From: Elysia crispata | Taxonomy: Eukaryota; Mollusca; Gastropoda; Plakobranchidae | NCBI GenBank assembly: GCA_033675545.1 | Contig: JAWDGP010000269.1 | Span: 1,145,001 to 1,209,000 of the forward strand | Direction of reading: 5' to 3' | DNA length: 64,000 bases | Shown here: one piece after another, positions 26,599 to 37,473 of the stretch | How positions within the stretch are numbered: the stretch's first letter is position 1 | How the letters are laid out: every line of letters begins with the position of its first letter | Program-made: the position numbers and the translations under genes | Notes under the pieces: model-generated | What the model saw: only the letters and a program-made list of their open reading frames with translations | Databases searched by the model: none | Told to the model about the DNA's origin: nothing

Positions 26599-27060
26599 CT
26601 CTATCTCTTACTTAACCTTAGATGATAATTTTAAAAAATCATTTTGAATCGTATTAAATTGATGAGAGCAGCACGCTTATAGTAATAGCGAATGATGAGG
26701 ATTTTGGAATGATATAAAAATTGTCTTCGCACAATCTTTGTCATGCATCTAGGATTATGAATTTAACTTTTGTCCTGAATTCAATTTTTTAAGTTGTTTA
26801 TTTCCCTATGCTGAATTTCTCTCTCCCTTATTTCATTGAGGTTAATTGCCTTTTCGCGTTCCCTTCTACGAGTTTACATGCAGAATTTAATATACTTTTA
26901 GAAGAGCTGCATTCGTATCAGTAACTAAACTTTTAATAAAAAAAAATGGTTGCGTGAATTCCTTGCATGTAATCATGATCACTTAGGGTTTATTTCACCA
27001 ACTAGCATCTTTCTGGGCACCATTTAGTGTTTCTGCTATTGACACAACTAGTATCATTTT
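25761..27060. other. Non-coding DNA upstream of the somatomedin-B gene
   Basis: There is a (TA)n run at 26558-26594. Otherwise it is AT-rich sequence with CT-rich patches (26005-26050, 26520-26555) and no supportable exon. A 5' UTR exon of the downstream gene may lie here or further left, because the coding exon begins with a splice acceptor. Confidence 0.4.
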
Positions 27061-27091
27061 TTATGATTTCCCTCAGGTTCTGCGGAACGCG

Positions 27092-29086
27092 ATGCTGAAG
27101 ATACTTCTCTTGCAACTTCTAATTCTCTCTTCTGCTCAAGACTCGTTCAATCTTACTAACTCTTTCAAGAAGTTTCGGTTCGTGTCCGAGGAAAAAACGT
27201 CTTTTCTAGAATATAATCTGGAACGCGGAGTATTTTCGGACCAAGCGATAGAAAGGTCTCTGTCTACAAACACCTCAGCTGGGTCTAAAGGTGATATCGT
27301 CACTCCCACCGCATCACCCATGAATATCTCGCGATATCCTATCTCCTGTAAAGAGAGATGTGGTGAGGACATAAGCTTCCCTTGCTCTTGCAATGAAAAA
27401 TGTGTGGTCTATAGAACCTGCTGTGAGGATCTGCCTGAGACTTGTACCGAGCTTTACACAAATGCTTTGGCTAAATTCAGAACTCTATTGTCTGCTTCGA
27501 TACGCTGTGATCCAATGACCATTGTTTTTACTGTGGATTCATGCCCACCAATCTCTTCTGAAAACGTCAACCCCTTGAAGACAGATGCTAGGTTCTCCCA
27601 AACTGTCCCTTCCAACACTCTCTTTAGCCAAAGCTCAAAGAAAGATAACACGAAGATGATTCATTCGATGTCAGATATTTTATTGAATGCTCCAGTCACA
27701 GATTACAAAACAGGTTTTGTATATTCCAATGCCACGATCTACGAATGCAACAAGCGCAAGAATTATCTCAATTCAACTCAAACTTCGGTTAAAACAGCCG
27801 CAGCCTGGCAAGCTCATATTAGCGACGCAGTTAAAACATTCACTATAGAGCAGAAATTGGACTTTTCAGCTTATTCATACATTCCACCTGATTCCCACCC
27901 CACGACAGCCGGATCATTGTGTTACAACCCGACGGCTCTCACTTGTATATCTGAACTATCTACTGAACTGGCAATTCAGCAACCGATTTGCAATGTGAGT
28001 GTCAGCGAGTACTACGACATACGGCATGATCTACTCGTCATGATTGAATATTACTCGGACTGGGCGCAACATGATGTCTGTGCCATATGTCTTGCCCTAT
28101 ATCAGAGCTCTGCATATAGAGATAATCGCTTTTTTCCTTCTGGTTTTAGGGTGCTAACATCCTTGGACGAAAATGCTTTACATGTTGTGTTTGATCTCCA
28201 CAAAGAATGGCGACATCTTCGGAAGCCGATTCCATGGTGGTCTTGGACGTGCAAAATCCCAGATCAGACCTCAGCCGCGGCAGACAGAGAATGTCGAGTG
28301 CTTCAGTGCGATGAAAGATTTCTGCTAACTCCAGACGGATTGTGCAGGAAGGCGGTAGAGGCAGAGTTTGCCATACAAGAGGAGATAATGTTCAAAGGAA
28401 AAAACTGCCAGATAAATCCCAATGCCTTTGCTGAAATCACCAAGTGTTATCTTCTAGCTATATCCAAAGTTACGGCCTCGAACAAAGCGTTTAGATCCTA
28501 TCAGACCCATATGGCGCATGGAAATATAACACTCATCACAATAAGAATGGAAATGTATATCGATGCAGAAGATTATGAGCCCACTTTATTTGATTTATTT
28601 AAAATGCCTAAAACATTTTTTCCTACACTCTCACTCTTTGTGCAACATTTCTGTTCCCTAGAAAATAATGTGCATCATCAGGACTATTCGGGCAAGATTT
28701 CGTCAAGTCAAAGAAAATTAGACAGCAGTCCTCTAAAGAAGCCTAAAGAAGAAAAAAATTCTTTCCAAAACAATAATATAGAAACAATGGATTCGTCTGC
28801 TGACTTCTTTTGCAGTTTTTGCTTTCAGATATATGACATTGATACATCATTGGATGACGAGATTATTTGCCACTTTTCAAGCAAATTGGATTTGGAACGT
28901 ACCGTAAAAGTGGATACCCTTACTGCTAGTGCAATCGGACTGGAATGTCTTCACCAACCAAATGTAACATACGCCTCCAATGAAAGTAATAAAATAGGTA
29001 CGAGTATTCTGCCTTTTCTCGCATATGTGCTGATCGGCCAGTATCTGTTCTGTATCGCAGCAATCTCGTGTCTTGTACAGGTTTAG
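27092..29086 (+). CDS. Somatomedin-B-domain receptor ectodomain (adhesion/methuselah-like GPCR type), possibly incomplete
   Basis: This is a single uninterrupted frame of 664 codons. Residues 1-16 (MLKILLLQLLILSSAQ) form a signal peptide. Residues 86-118 contain eight Cys (86, 90, 98, 100, 104, 110, 111, 118) with the spacing of a somatomedin-B knot, including the CxC and CC pairs. A long extracellular part follows, with many N-glycosylation sequons and Cys pairs such as CAIC and CKIPD...ECRVLQC, resembling molluscan multidomain class-B/methuselah-like receptors. Residues about 638-662 form one hydrophobic helix, after which the frame stops. The exon starts after a good acceptor (TTTCCCTCAG, AG at 27075-27076), so a 5' UTR exon is likely. 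Just before the stop lies CAG|GTTTAG (donor at 29081), so the annotated C-terminus may be intron read-through and the rest of a seven-helix domain could lie downstream. Alternatives are a single-pass or GPI-like surface protein, or a truncated receptor. The ectodomain call is firm; the receptor class is inferred. Confidence 0.75.
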   Translation: MLKILLLQLLILSSAQDSFNLTNSFKKFRFVSEEKTSFLEYNLERGVFSDQAIERSLSTNTSAGSKGDIVTPTASPMNISRYPISCKERCGEDISFPCSCNEKCVVYRTCCEDLPETCTELYTNALAKFRTLLSASIRCDPMTIVFTVDSCPPISSENVNPLKTDARFSQTVPSNTLFSQSSKKDNTKMIHSMSDILLNAPVTDYKTGFVYSNATIYECNKRKNYLNSTQTSVKTAAAWQAHISDAVKTFTIEQKLDFSAYSYIPPDSHPTTAGSLCYNPTALTCISELSTELAIQQPICNVSVSEYYDIRHDLLVMIEYYSDWAQHDVCAICLALYQSSAYRDNRFFPSGFRVLTSLDENALHVVFDLHKEWRHLRKPIPWWSWTCKIPDQTSAAADRECRVLQCDERFLLTPDGLCRKAVEAEFAIQEEIMFKGKNCQINPNAFAEITKCYLLAISKVTASNKAFRSYQTHMAHGNITLITIRMEMYIDAEDYEPTLFDLFKMPKTFFPTLSLFVQHFCSLENNVHHQDYSGKISSSQRKLDSSPLKKPKEEKNSFQNNNIETMDSSADFFCSFCFQIYDIDTSLDDEIICHFSSKLDLERTVKVDTLTASAIGLECLHQPNVTYASNESNKIGTSILPFLAYVLIGQYLFCIAAISCLVQV

Positions 29087-29479
29087 AAGAAACTCTTTCA
29101 TTGTCAAACATTTAAGCGCTAAGCTGCACATCTCATAAGAGCGTAAAAATACACCATAGATAAAAATTTGTTTGGATACTTTAAAATGCTATAAATTATG
29201 TAAAATGAAATTAATTTTGGTAGACAAGACTGTGGTATAATCAAGAAATAATGCTCTATTATGGATTTGTAGTAAACTTTACTGGTGTTAAAGATAACAA
29301 TTTTAACTGCTTCCAGTAAATCCACCAAATAGAAGTAGTATCTTTGACTTCTTTTTTTTTTTTTTTTTGCCAACCGTTCCTTGCTGCGATAAAAAAAAAG
29401 ATTTTCAGTCTATTATATATCTGATTTATAAAACTCGAATACAAAAGAAACGTTCATTTATCTGTAAATGTTATTGTGT

Positions 29480-29485
29480 AATAAA
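29480..29485 (+). terminator. Candidate polyadenylation signal AATAAA
   Basis: It lies about 0.4 kb after the somatomedin-B frame in AT-rich sequence, and would serve that gene if it really ends at 29086. Confidence 0.3.
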
Positions 29486-29561
29486 AAAAACAGTGTCAAA
29501 ACACTGGTACTTCAACTCAAAAATGTTCTGTTATCTCTCAAATTTTCTCGTTCATTGATAC

Positions 29562-31060
29562 GAGTACAATATTTTCAATATATTTGTGACAGCCTTCAAC
29601 TTACAACAGAATTGCATCAAAACCATAGCTAAAGTCGTCACGAAAGAGGACCTTGACGATTCGGTATCAAGGTCTTCTACCATCGCAAAAATGTTGTCTC
29701 CTATTAATAAATACTGACAAAATGAACCATCTATCGGAAACCTTGCCAAATACATTTGCCTACGATTTTTGACGGTCAATGTCGTCTCTTTAGTCTTATA
29801 AGAGAATAAAAGGCTACCAATTTCTGAACTGAAGCAAGCGCACAACATGGGGGACCGGGTAGATCACATAACTAATCTTTCAGGCTTTGAGACGGTTCTG
29901 AAAGGAAAGTCTCATTTTCAACCATGAGAGTTATCTTTGAAAATTGCGGAGAACAAGTTTATGTAAACAAATCAGAATACAGGTTTTTGTCGGATACGTC
30001 GGTCTGGCGTTGGGTGGCAGAAAATACATCACAATAATCGATGATACAACGTAAAAACTCCTTGTTGGAAGAGGTCAACTTCTACACAGTATCTAAGATG
30101 GCAAAATACTCAGCAGAATGGCGGAAAGCATTTAAAGAAGTTTCTTTAGATTTTACTCACCCAGCCACGTTTCATGTGAAACAAGTAGGCTAGCCAGGTG
30201 TCCTGAAACAATTACCAAGCGATTCATCTTCAAACACTCGGTGGTTTGGGTAGCGTTTTATAAATACCTCATGTATATTTTGATATTTGTTCCAAGTTTT
30301 ATTTAATTCTGTTCAAAGGAATATCATAATCGGGAATAAGCAAATAAAAATGAGCGAAATTTTCAACAGAAACCATAATTATACAGGATTTTTTTTTAAA
30401 AGATGTTTGATCAACGCTGATAATTAACAAATTAAGATCTAGAACTACTTAAACTTTCGACTTTGGTTACAGGCGATATCATTTTGGCGTAACTGATTTT
30501 AATCTCTCCAATCAAATACAATAATAAGATGGCGGATTGGATTAACATCGGATATATATCAGCTCTCTCCTTGTTGTAAGGCTTACTTTTCTTTATTGAA
30601 GTAGCCTTCTCCAGCTGTTCACTGTTGTGAAACTTGCATTTCTTCAATGTAGGTGTCCTTTCCATCTGTTCATTTGAAATGGCAATGTTGCTTGTATCTT
30701 ATAAAGGTATATGAGTTTGTTTTACATGCATCTCAACAGGATCCTTCTTTGCACTTCAAATGGAAGATGTTATTCTCTTGGCTGACTCTCTTTCTGTGGG
30801 CCTCGTGTCTGTCCACTCTTTAAATAATGAAGGAATTCCTAAGGAGCCCTCTAGATTCCAACATTTTTAATTTATATCCAATCATTGTTTCCTAGAAAAG
30901 ACCTCGATGCGCTTGGTCATTAATTTCGGCCACGACGATACAGTTGATGAAAATGGTAATGAAGTCCATTGTGATGAGGATAAAAGAAGCGATAATAAGA
31001 TTGTCTGTGATATAAATGATAGTTATGAAAGAGAGAAAAACAACAACTTTTCCTCCTGAT
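29562..31060 (+). other. Possible decayed or unresolved receptor exons
   Basis: Several short stretches look more protein-like than their surroundings. 29562-29723 reads with NIFNIFVTAFNLQQN followed by a Ser/Thr-rich segment, like the end of a transmembrane helix and a cytoplasmic loop. About 29727-29805 reads YICLRFLTVNVVSLVL, helix-like. 30896-31059, after a good acceptor (TTTCCTAG), reads an acidic tail starting KTSMRLVINFGHDD and ending at TGA. They could be the 3' exons or remnants of the somatomedin-B receptor, but reading frames and splice sites do not chain cleanly, and I do not claim a gene. Confidence 0.2.
30585..30712 (-). repeat. Left copy of a 130-150 bp inverted repeat
   Basis: Its reverse complement matches 31838-31990. 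Shared words are TTCAAATGAACAGAT, CTACATTGAAGAAA and CAATAAAGAAAAG. Identity is high but indels are present. The 77-codon minus-strand frame over it (30432-30665) is probably repeat-derived. Confidence 0.7.
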
Positions 31061-31410
31061 GCTCGTAGACATAGTCAAGATCATAAGATCATTTCTGTCC
31101 AGACTAGAACTTCTTACAAAAGCAATGAATATCTCAGATAATTACGAAGTCTACCAAAAAATAACAACTACAGCTGATATTAATCAGAACAAGATAGTGC
31201 CGGGATCCAGATATGACCTTTGTAGATCTAGATAATAACTGACATGAAATATGATCCTCGATATGGACAGTAAGATCTGAGCTTGTAAGATGAAAAGGTG
31301 ACCTACCAAAACTGAGATAGACGTATTTAACTAAACGGCAGTTGTTTCACCAACTGTGAAACTTCGACCCTTCTTAAAACGGGGAGTTCGAATTTATGAA
31401 TCTTAGAGAC

Positions 31411-31697
31411 ATCCATCCATCCATCCATCCATACATCCATCCATACATACATACATACATACATACATACATACATACATACATACATACAAACACACAC
31501 ACATACATACACACACACATATACATACATACATACATACACACACACATACATACATACATACATACATACATACATACATACATACATACATACATAC
31601 ATACATACATACATACATACATACATACATACATACATACATACATACATACATACATACATACATACATACATACATACATGCATACATACATATA
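31411..31697. repeat. (CATC)n / (CATA)n microsatellite
   Basis: About 30 bp of ATCC precede roughly 250 bp of CATA with CACA interruptions. It yields long Tyr/Ile/His/Thr and Met/Tyr/Val/Cys open frames in several frames, which are artefacts. Confidence 0.97.
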
Positions 31698-31837
31698 TAC
31701 TTACATTATGTCTCGCTTTAACTAAACGATGCATGGCTTATAATATTCAAAGAAACTTAATAAAACATAACAAGCATTTAATTGTAACTTCTTCTTGTCA
31801 TCCACTCAAGCAAATTGCTCATTTTGTTCATATACCA

Positions 31838-31990
31838 TTATAAGTTACAACATTATTGCCTGTTCAAATGAACAGATAGGGAAGACAACTACATTGAAGA
31901 AAATGCAAACTTCACAACAATGAACAAGTGGGAAAGGCTACTACAATAAAGAAAAGCTAACTTTACAACAATAAGAGAACCAATATACAT
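31838..31990 (+). repeat. Right copy of a 130-150 bp inverted repeat
   Basis: Partner of 30585-30712, about 1.1 kb away and in opposite orientation. The pair could be the ends of a non-autonomous DNA element, or two chance insertions of one repeat. No transposase is seen between them. Confidence 0.7.
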
Positions 31991-32454
31991 TGCAGGCCTA
32001 TATTCAAAGCCACTCATAGTACAATTTTAAAATATGTAGATTCTTGAGACATTGGAACTCTTTTCACGTTGTCATGAAGACATTCTTTAAATGAAATAGA
32101 GATCTCAAGCGAAAGAGCAAACTAAATTTCGGTGCAATCTTTATTAAGCAGCCCTCCACAGAAATCATAATGTGGTGCTGGTGACCCATTACAGATACAA
32201 TGTAGAGCTTGGCCTGATGTGGTGAAAAAGTGCTCTCCAAAACAAACTAAAAACGTACAACTGCTCAGACAAAATTACAGAGGGAAAAAGTTGAAGGCCT
32301 CGTCCGGATTTAAAAGAAATTTTGGGTTAATTTTGCGAAAGCAATTTATAATTATTCTAGGTCTAGTCACAATCTGCAAAACTCATGCAAGACAAATTAA
32401 GAGTGACAAATTCATAAAATGGCTTGTTGATATTTAGTGGATCTGGTCGTTATT
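31991..32454. other. Non-coding DNA left of the LTR element
   Basis: AT-rich. The 72-codon plus-strand frame at 32219-32437 is unrecognised and lacks supporting context. Confidence 0.4.
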
Positions 32455-32699
32455 TTAGCGTGTAACATTAAATTAACGTAAATGCTCTTGTAATTCAAAC
32501 AAGACTTTATTAACTAACTATTGGAAATTATGAATTGATAAATGAAATTGATATCAAAGCTTGACTGTCGCAGTCGTGAGTGTGAGCGGAAGTTCCCTTG
32601 TCTTTTTTGTTGATCTCTGAATTGGAAGTGGCTAGATCGTCATCTCAGAAGGGAAATGGTTAGGTCGTCATCTCAGAAAGGAAGTGGCTAGGTCGCCAC
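32455..32699 (-). repeat. 3' LTR of the Ty3/gypsy element
   Basis: It matches 36921-37134 and includes the shared TTTAGCGTGTAACATTAA edge. It is slightly longer than its partner because a short GTCATCTCAGAA-containing segment is duplicated within it. I could not identify a clear target-site duplication outside the two LTRs. Confidence 0.85.
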
Positions 32700-35600
32700 C
32701 TAACCCCCCTCCCAGCGGTGTACAGGCCAAATCAATGTAGGAGCGATTAAGGAAATGTTAATGTTTGTCAACGGAATCGAACTGGGCGCCGTTAGATTCT
32801 GCCAGAGCGGGTAGTAGTAACTGGATTGTCCTCAGGCGGAGTAAAGGAAGCAGCTGTAGCTGTAGCAGCTGCTCCAGTTGTGGGATTGGACCTTATCGTC
32901 ACTGACGGCCGAGGGTGTGCCTGCTCAGATAGGGGTTTGTTATTATCACCAGTGCCTACTTAGGTGACGAATGCTGATTTCAGACGATCAATGGAGACAG
33001 TCTCCTTGCGTCCCCTAACATCAAGGGTGAAATGTTTTTCCTTCTTATCCAGTACGCGAAAGGGTCCGTCATAAGGACGTTGGAGTGGATGTCGGTGAGA
33101 ATCCCTTCTAACGTAAACGTAATCGGCTGAGGCCAAGCTGGAGGGAACATAGGTAGTTTGATTGTCATGGAATCTCGTCGGGGGTGGTTGAAGAGATCGC
33201 ATTGTGCGTTGGAGTTCTCTCAGAAATAGCAAGTCAGGCTCCATTGTACGTGCATCACGAGGTTGCAGAAATTCGCCGGGTATACGAAGCGTTGAACCAT
33301 AAACAAGTTCAGCAGGTGAACAGCCAGGATCGACCCTCCAGGATGAACGAATGCCCAACAAGACCATGGGAAGCTCTGCAAACCAATTAGGCCCAGTGGT
33401 CCAAGCTTTGAGTCCTGCTTTAAGTTGTCGGTGTAGACGTTCAACCATCCCATTTGCTTGTGGATGGTAGGCAGTAGTCATTTTGGTGTCCACACCCAGC
33501 AACCTGTTAAGTTGTGTCCAAAGGGAGGAGGTAAACTGACTGCCACGGTCTGAGGTAATATCCACAGGCACTCCAAATCTGGCGATCCAGTGATGAAGAA
33601 GAGCTGTAGCGCAGGTAGAGGCCTGGGCATTAGGAAGTGGTATAGCCTCAGGCCACCTAGTGAACCGGTCAATGATGGTGAAGAGGTAACTCATGCCCTG
33701 GCTCTCAGGAAGAGGTCCGACTAAGTCCACGTGAAGGTTACTGAACCGGTCAGTCGGTAGTGGGCGTTCAGTGAGGGGGGCACGTGTATGGCGGTGGATC
33801 TTGGAGGCTTGACAGTCGGGGCATTCCTTGCACCACCTGCGGATATCTCTCTTCATGCCGTGCCAAACAAACCGTTGCGAAATAGCTTTTTGTGTGGGAC
33901 GAACGCCAGCATGGGAGAGTCCGTGGATTTGGTCAAAAACTGAGCGAGTCCATGTTGTGGGAAGTATAGGCCTTGGGGTTCCTAACGAAGTATCACACAG
34001 ACGTGTTGACTGACCGATATCAATGTCCTCAAGCTTTAGTCCCGTAGTGACAGTTCGATATGAGTTCATTTCATCTGATTTCTTTTGGTCACGGGCAAGG
34101 TGGTCAGGATTGATGAGATCTGTACTCTGTTTAGAAACAAGAATATCAGAAACTACAGTAGGGAGGTCCGTTGCTGTTTCACCTGTGCCGTCAATCCTAA
34201 CATAGTCTACAGTGGTGACTCTTGACAAAGCATCCGCCACGACGTTGAATTTGCGTTTGATGTGCCGTATGTCAGAGGTAAATTCTGCAATGTAGACAAA
34301 TGCCATGTTTGGCGTGGGGGTCGGTCGGCTGGACTTGTAAGAGTTGAAGTCAATGGTTTGTGGTCGGTGTAAAGTGTGAAAATCCGCCCCTCTAAAAAGT
34401 GTCGAAAATGTTTGGTCGCACTGTAGGCTGCCAAAAGTTCTCGGTCAAAAGCACTGTATTTCTTTTCAGAATCCGAAAGTTTTCTAGAGAAGAAAGCTAG
34501 TGGGACCCAAGAGCGACCCTGGCGTTGCTCAAGCTGTGCACCAACGGCAGTGTTTGACGCATCCACTGTAAGGCTTGTTGGTGAGTCTGGTTGAGGATGA
34601 TGCAACAAGGTTGCACTACTAAGGGCATCTTTCGTTCTATCAAAAGCGTCCTGACATTCTGCAGACCACTCAATATTTTGTCCCTTGCCACTGGCTTGAG
34701 CATGAAGTGGGGCCAAAATGCCTGCAATCCCAGGTAGGAAGCGATGGTAATAGTTTATCATTCCAAGGAAACGCTGACGACTTGTACGGTCTTTGGGTGC
34801 ACCACTGTTGCGAAGAGCCGAAACCCGTTCCGCAAGTGGGGCTATTCCACGAGAACTGACGTGGTGGCCCAAGAAGTCAAGCTCATCCACGCCAAAGATG
34901 TACTTAGCCCTGTTGATGACAAGTCCATTCGAAGAGAGGAGTGTAAATATTTGACGGAGCTGTTGAGAGTGTTCCCAAGGAGAATGGCTGGCAATCAGGA
35001 TGTCGTCTAGGTAGACGAAGGCGAAGGGCACATCTCTAAGGATCCCGTCCATGAGGCGCTGGAATGACTGTGCAGCGTTTTTAAGACCAAAAGGCATGCG
35101 CAGGAATTCCCAGAGACCGAATGGGGTGATGATGGCAGTCTTAGCAATAGACGATGGTGCCATGGGAATTTGGTGATAGCCCCTGATAAAATCAATTTTT
35201 GAGAAGATTGTACGACCTGCAAGATGATTGGTGAAATCCTGTATATGAGGGAGCGGATAACGTCATCATCCGTTGCTGCATTTAAACGTCTATAGTCACC
35301 ACACGGTCGCCACTGACTACCAGGCTTTGGTACGACATGGAGCGGTGAAGACCAAGGGGATTTGGAACGGCGGATGATGCCCATTTCTTCCATTTGCAGG
35401 GATTCGGCTTTAGCAGCAGCCAGTTTCTCCTGGTCTAAACGCCGAGCACGAGCGTGAGTTGGAGGGCCATGTGTGACAATGTGGTGCTCAACACCATGTT
35501 TGTTGGCAGAGGTGTGGTGTGAGCAGCTCTGGGAGCTCTTTGAGCAGCTTGGAGTAAGCATCCTGGGAAGGAAGTCCTAAACCCGAAATTGCCTATGGGG

Positions 35601-36920
35601 ATGTTGTTTCTAAGAGAGAAATGGACAAAAGGCGTTTGCCACGCAGGTCAATAGCAAGCCCATGTGCTGTGAAAAAGTCTGCTCCGAGGATGGGACGGGT
35701 AACGTCTGCTAGGTAAAACTCGTGATTGTAGTGTCGCTTAGGGTCTATCGCTAGCGAAATACTGCGCTTGCCCCAAGTCTGAATGGTAGTCCCGTTGGCA
35801 GCAGAAAGTGAAGTTGTGGGATGTGTCTTCTTTCGATCTTGTGCAGGAGCCGGACAAACTGATACTTCAGCACCTGTGTCGGCAAGATATGTGACTCCGG
35901 TTTTGCGATCTTCAACAGACAGCGTGCCTGCTTGTGACGAATCGGTCGCTGCCACGCCTAGCGGCCGGTGTTGGCGCTTCCCGGTGTCTTGGAGAGCAGG
36001 AAGAAAACTTGCAGCCAGGTTGACAGTTGCGTGCTCTCGATCCAAATTTCATGTGGTAGAAACAGACTGCGGAGGCAGGAGTAGTTGAAGCCTTGAACAC
36101 ATTGTGGGGTTTGGTATGAAGTGGCGCGACAGCCTCAACTGTAGTGTTGCACGTAGGTGGAATGTTGGCGTGAGGCATTTGTTGCACCTGTCGGACAGAG
36201 GCAGTAGCAGAAAGGCTTTCCCAAACACGATCAGCGGCCTCGGCAAGGTCTTCAGTTTCCCGAAACTCTTGTCCCGCAAGAATGTTGCGAATCTCTGAGG
36301 GGAGATTTGCGAGAAACAATGCCCTTTTCAGGCTTCGCGGATCATCGTTAAGTGCGTTGATCTTGCGCAACAAGGCTGTGGGTCTGCGATCGCCCAGGCC
36401 ATTAAGGTTCAACAGCTCATTGTCCTTCTGTGCTTGAGATTTTCCAAATGCCTTAATGAGCGCCTTTTTTAAAGTTGTGTATTTGTCCTGGTCTGGGGGG
36501 TGTATAAGGACTTCCTGTACCTCCTCAGCAGTTTTTACATCTAGGGCACTCACGACATAGTCATATTTTGTTTGGTCATGGGAGATATGTTTAGTACCGA
36601 ACTGTGCCTCTACTCTCGCAAACCATACCTAGGGCGAGGTATTTCAGAAGTCAGGAATTTTAACCGAGGCAGCATTGATTTGTAGTTGCGTTGCCAGACT
36701 CTCGAGTAGTGTTTCTGCAGACTCACCGTGAGGAAGTTGTTGTGGTTGGGACATGACTGAAGCAGCTGTTGTTTACACGCAGGCGGTACAGTAGAACTGT
36801 CTAGAGCTATTGAAATGATGGACCTTGAATAATGGTTGAATGATAAGTTTGAGATTTCTGGATCTAGATCTAGATCTAGTATTATTTAATCTGCTTTTAT
36901 CACGTCTGGGTCACTAATTT

Positions 36921-37134
36921 AGCGTGTAACATTAAATTAACGTAAATGCTCTTGTAATTCAAACAAGATTTTATTAACTAACTATTGGAAATTATGAATA
37001 GATAAATGAAATTGATATGAAAGCTTGACTGTCGCAGTCGTGAGTGTGAGCGGAAGTGTCTTTGTCTTTTTTGTTGATCTCTGAATTGGAAGTGGCTAGA
37101 TCGTCATCTCAGAAAGGAAGTGGCTAGGTCGCCA
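36921..37134 (-). repeat. 5' LTR of the Ty3/gypsy element
   Basis: Partner of 32455-32699. In the element's sense it begins TGTGGCGACCTAGCC and ends near GTTACACGCTAAA. The nearby inner sequence holds the presumed primer-binding site. Confidence 0.85.
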
Positions 37135-37383
37135 CAATATCTTAAATACATAAAACAGCACTGAAATACAAAACGCATGCAAAAGAAGCAGGAGTGGTGT
37201 TTACATTCCCTACTGTTGTTCCGGAAGAAAATGCGACGATGGGAGTTGTTGTTGATACTCACAATTCAAATCACTACTACTTAATTGTACAGAACGGCAT
37301 ATTTTCCATACCGCTTTTGTCTTTACGTTGCAGAAGGTAAAAATTTCATTTATCTTTTTTTTAATTTTCTCATTTTTTAAATT

Positions 37384-37473
37384 CCATTTAAGTGAAATAA
37401 TATGTTTTCAATGTATTAATATAAATTTTGTGAATTTATATAAATACATTGAAAACATATTTCACTTAAATGG
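37384..37473. repeat. 90-bp foldback hairpin
   Basis: The left arm begins CCATTTAAGTGAAATAATAT and the right arm ends ATATTTCACTTAAATGG. The arms are about 38-40 bp, nearly perfectly complementary with a few one- to three-base indels, around a very short loop. It is AT-rich and lies just outside the LTR element. It could be a tiny foldback element or a hairpin transcript; no function is shown. Confidence 0.8.

Larger units (their letters stand above)
32455..37134 (-). mobile_element. Ty3/gypsy-type LTR retrotransposon, broken fossil
   Basis: This is an element of about 4.7 kb on the minus strand bounded by two similar LTRs. In element order (right to left) I see a gag-like region (about 36.75-35.9 kb), an aspartic protease with the DTGA motif (about 36.05-35.6 kb), reverse transcriptase with FVYLDD (about 35.6-34.75 kb), RNase H (about 34.7-34.2 kb) and an integrase with an HHCC-type zinc finger and a DRGSQF core motif (about 34.3-32.96 kb). 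The text just inside the 5' LTR (AGTGACCCAGACGTGAT on the minus strand) sits where a primer-binding site is expected. The protease-RT-RNaseH-integrase order places it in Ty3/gypsy. The coding region is broken in about three or four places. The LTRs differ at only about six aligned sites plus an indel, so the insertion is moderately young. There is no envelope gene. Confidence 0.9.

Noticed and set aside
31327-31734. Four overlapping frames of 95-135 codons with periodic Tyr/Val/Cys/Met or His/Thr/Tyr/Ile
   Set aside because: Artefacts of the CATA microsatellite; every frame and both strands are open.
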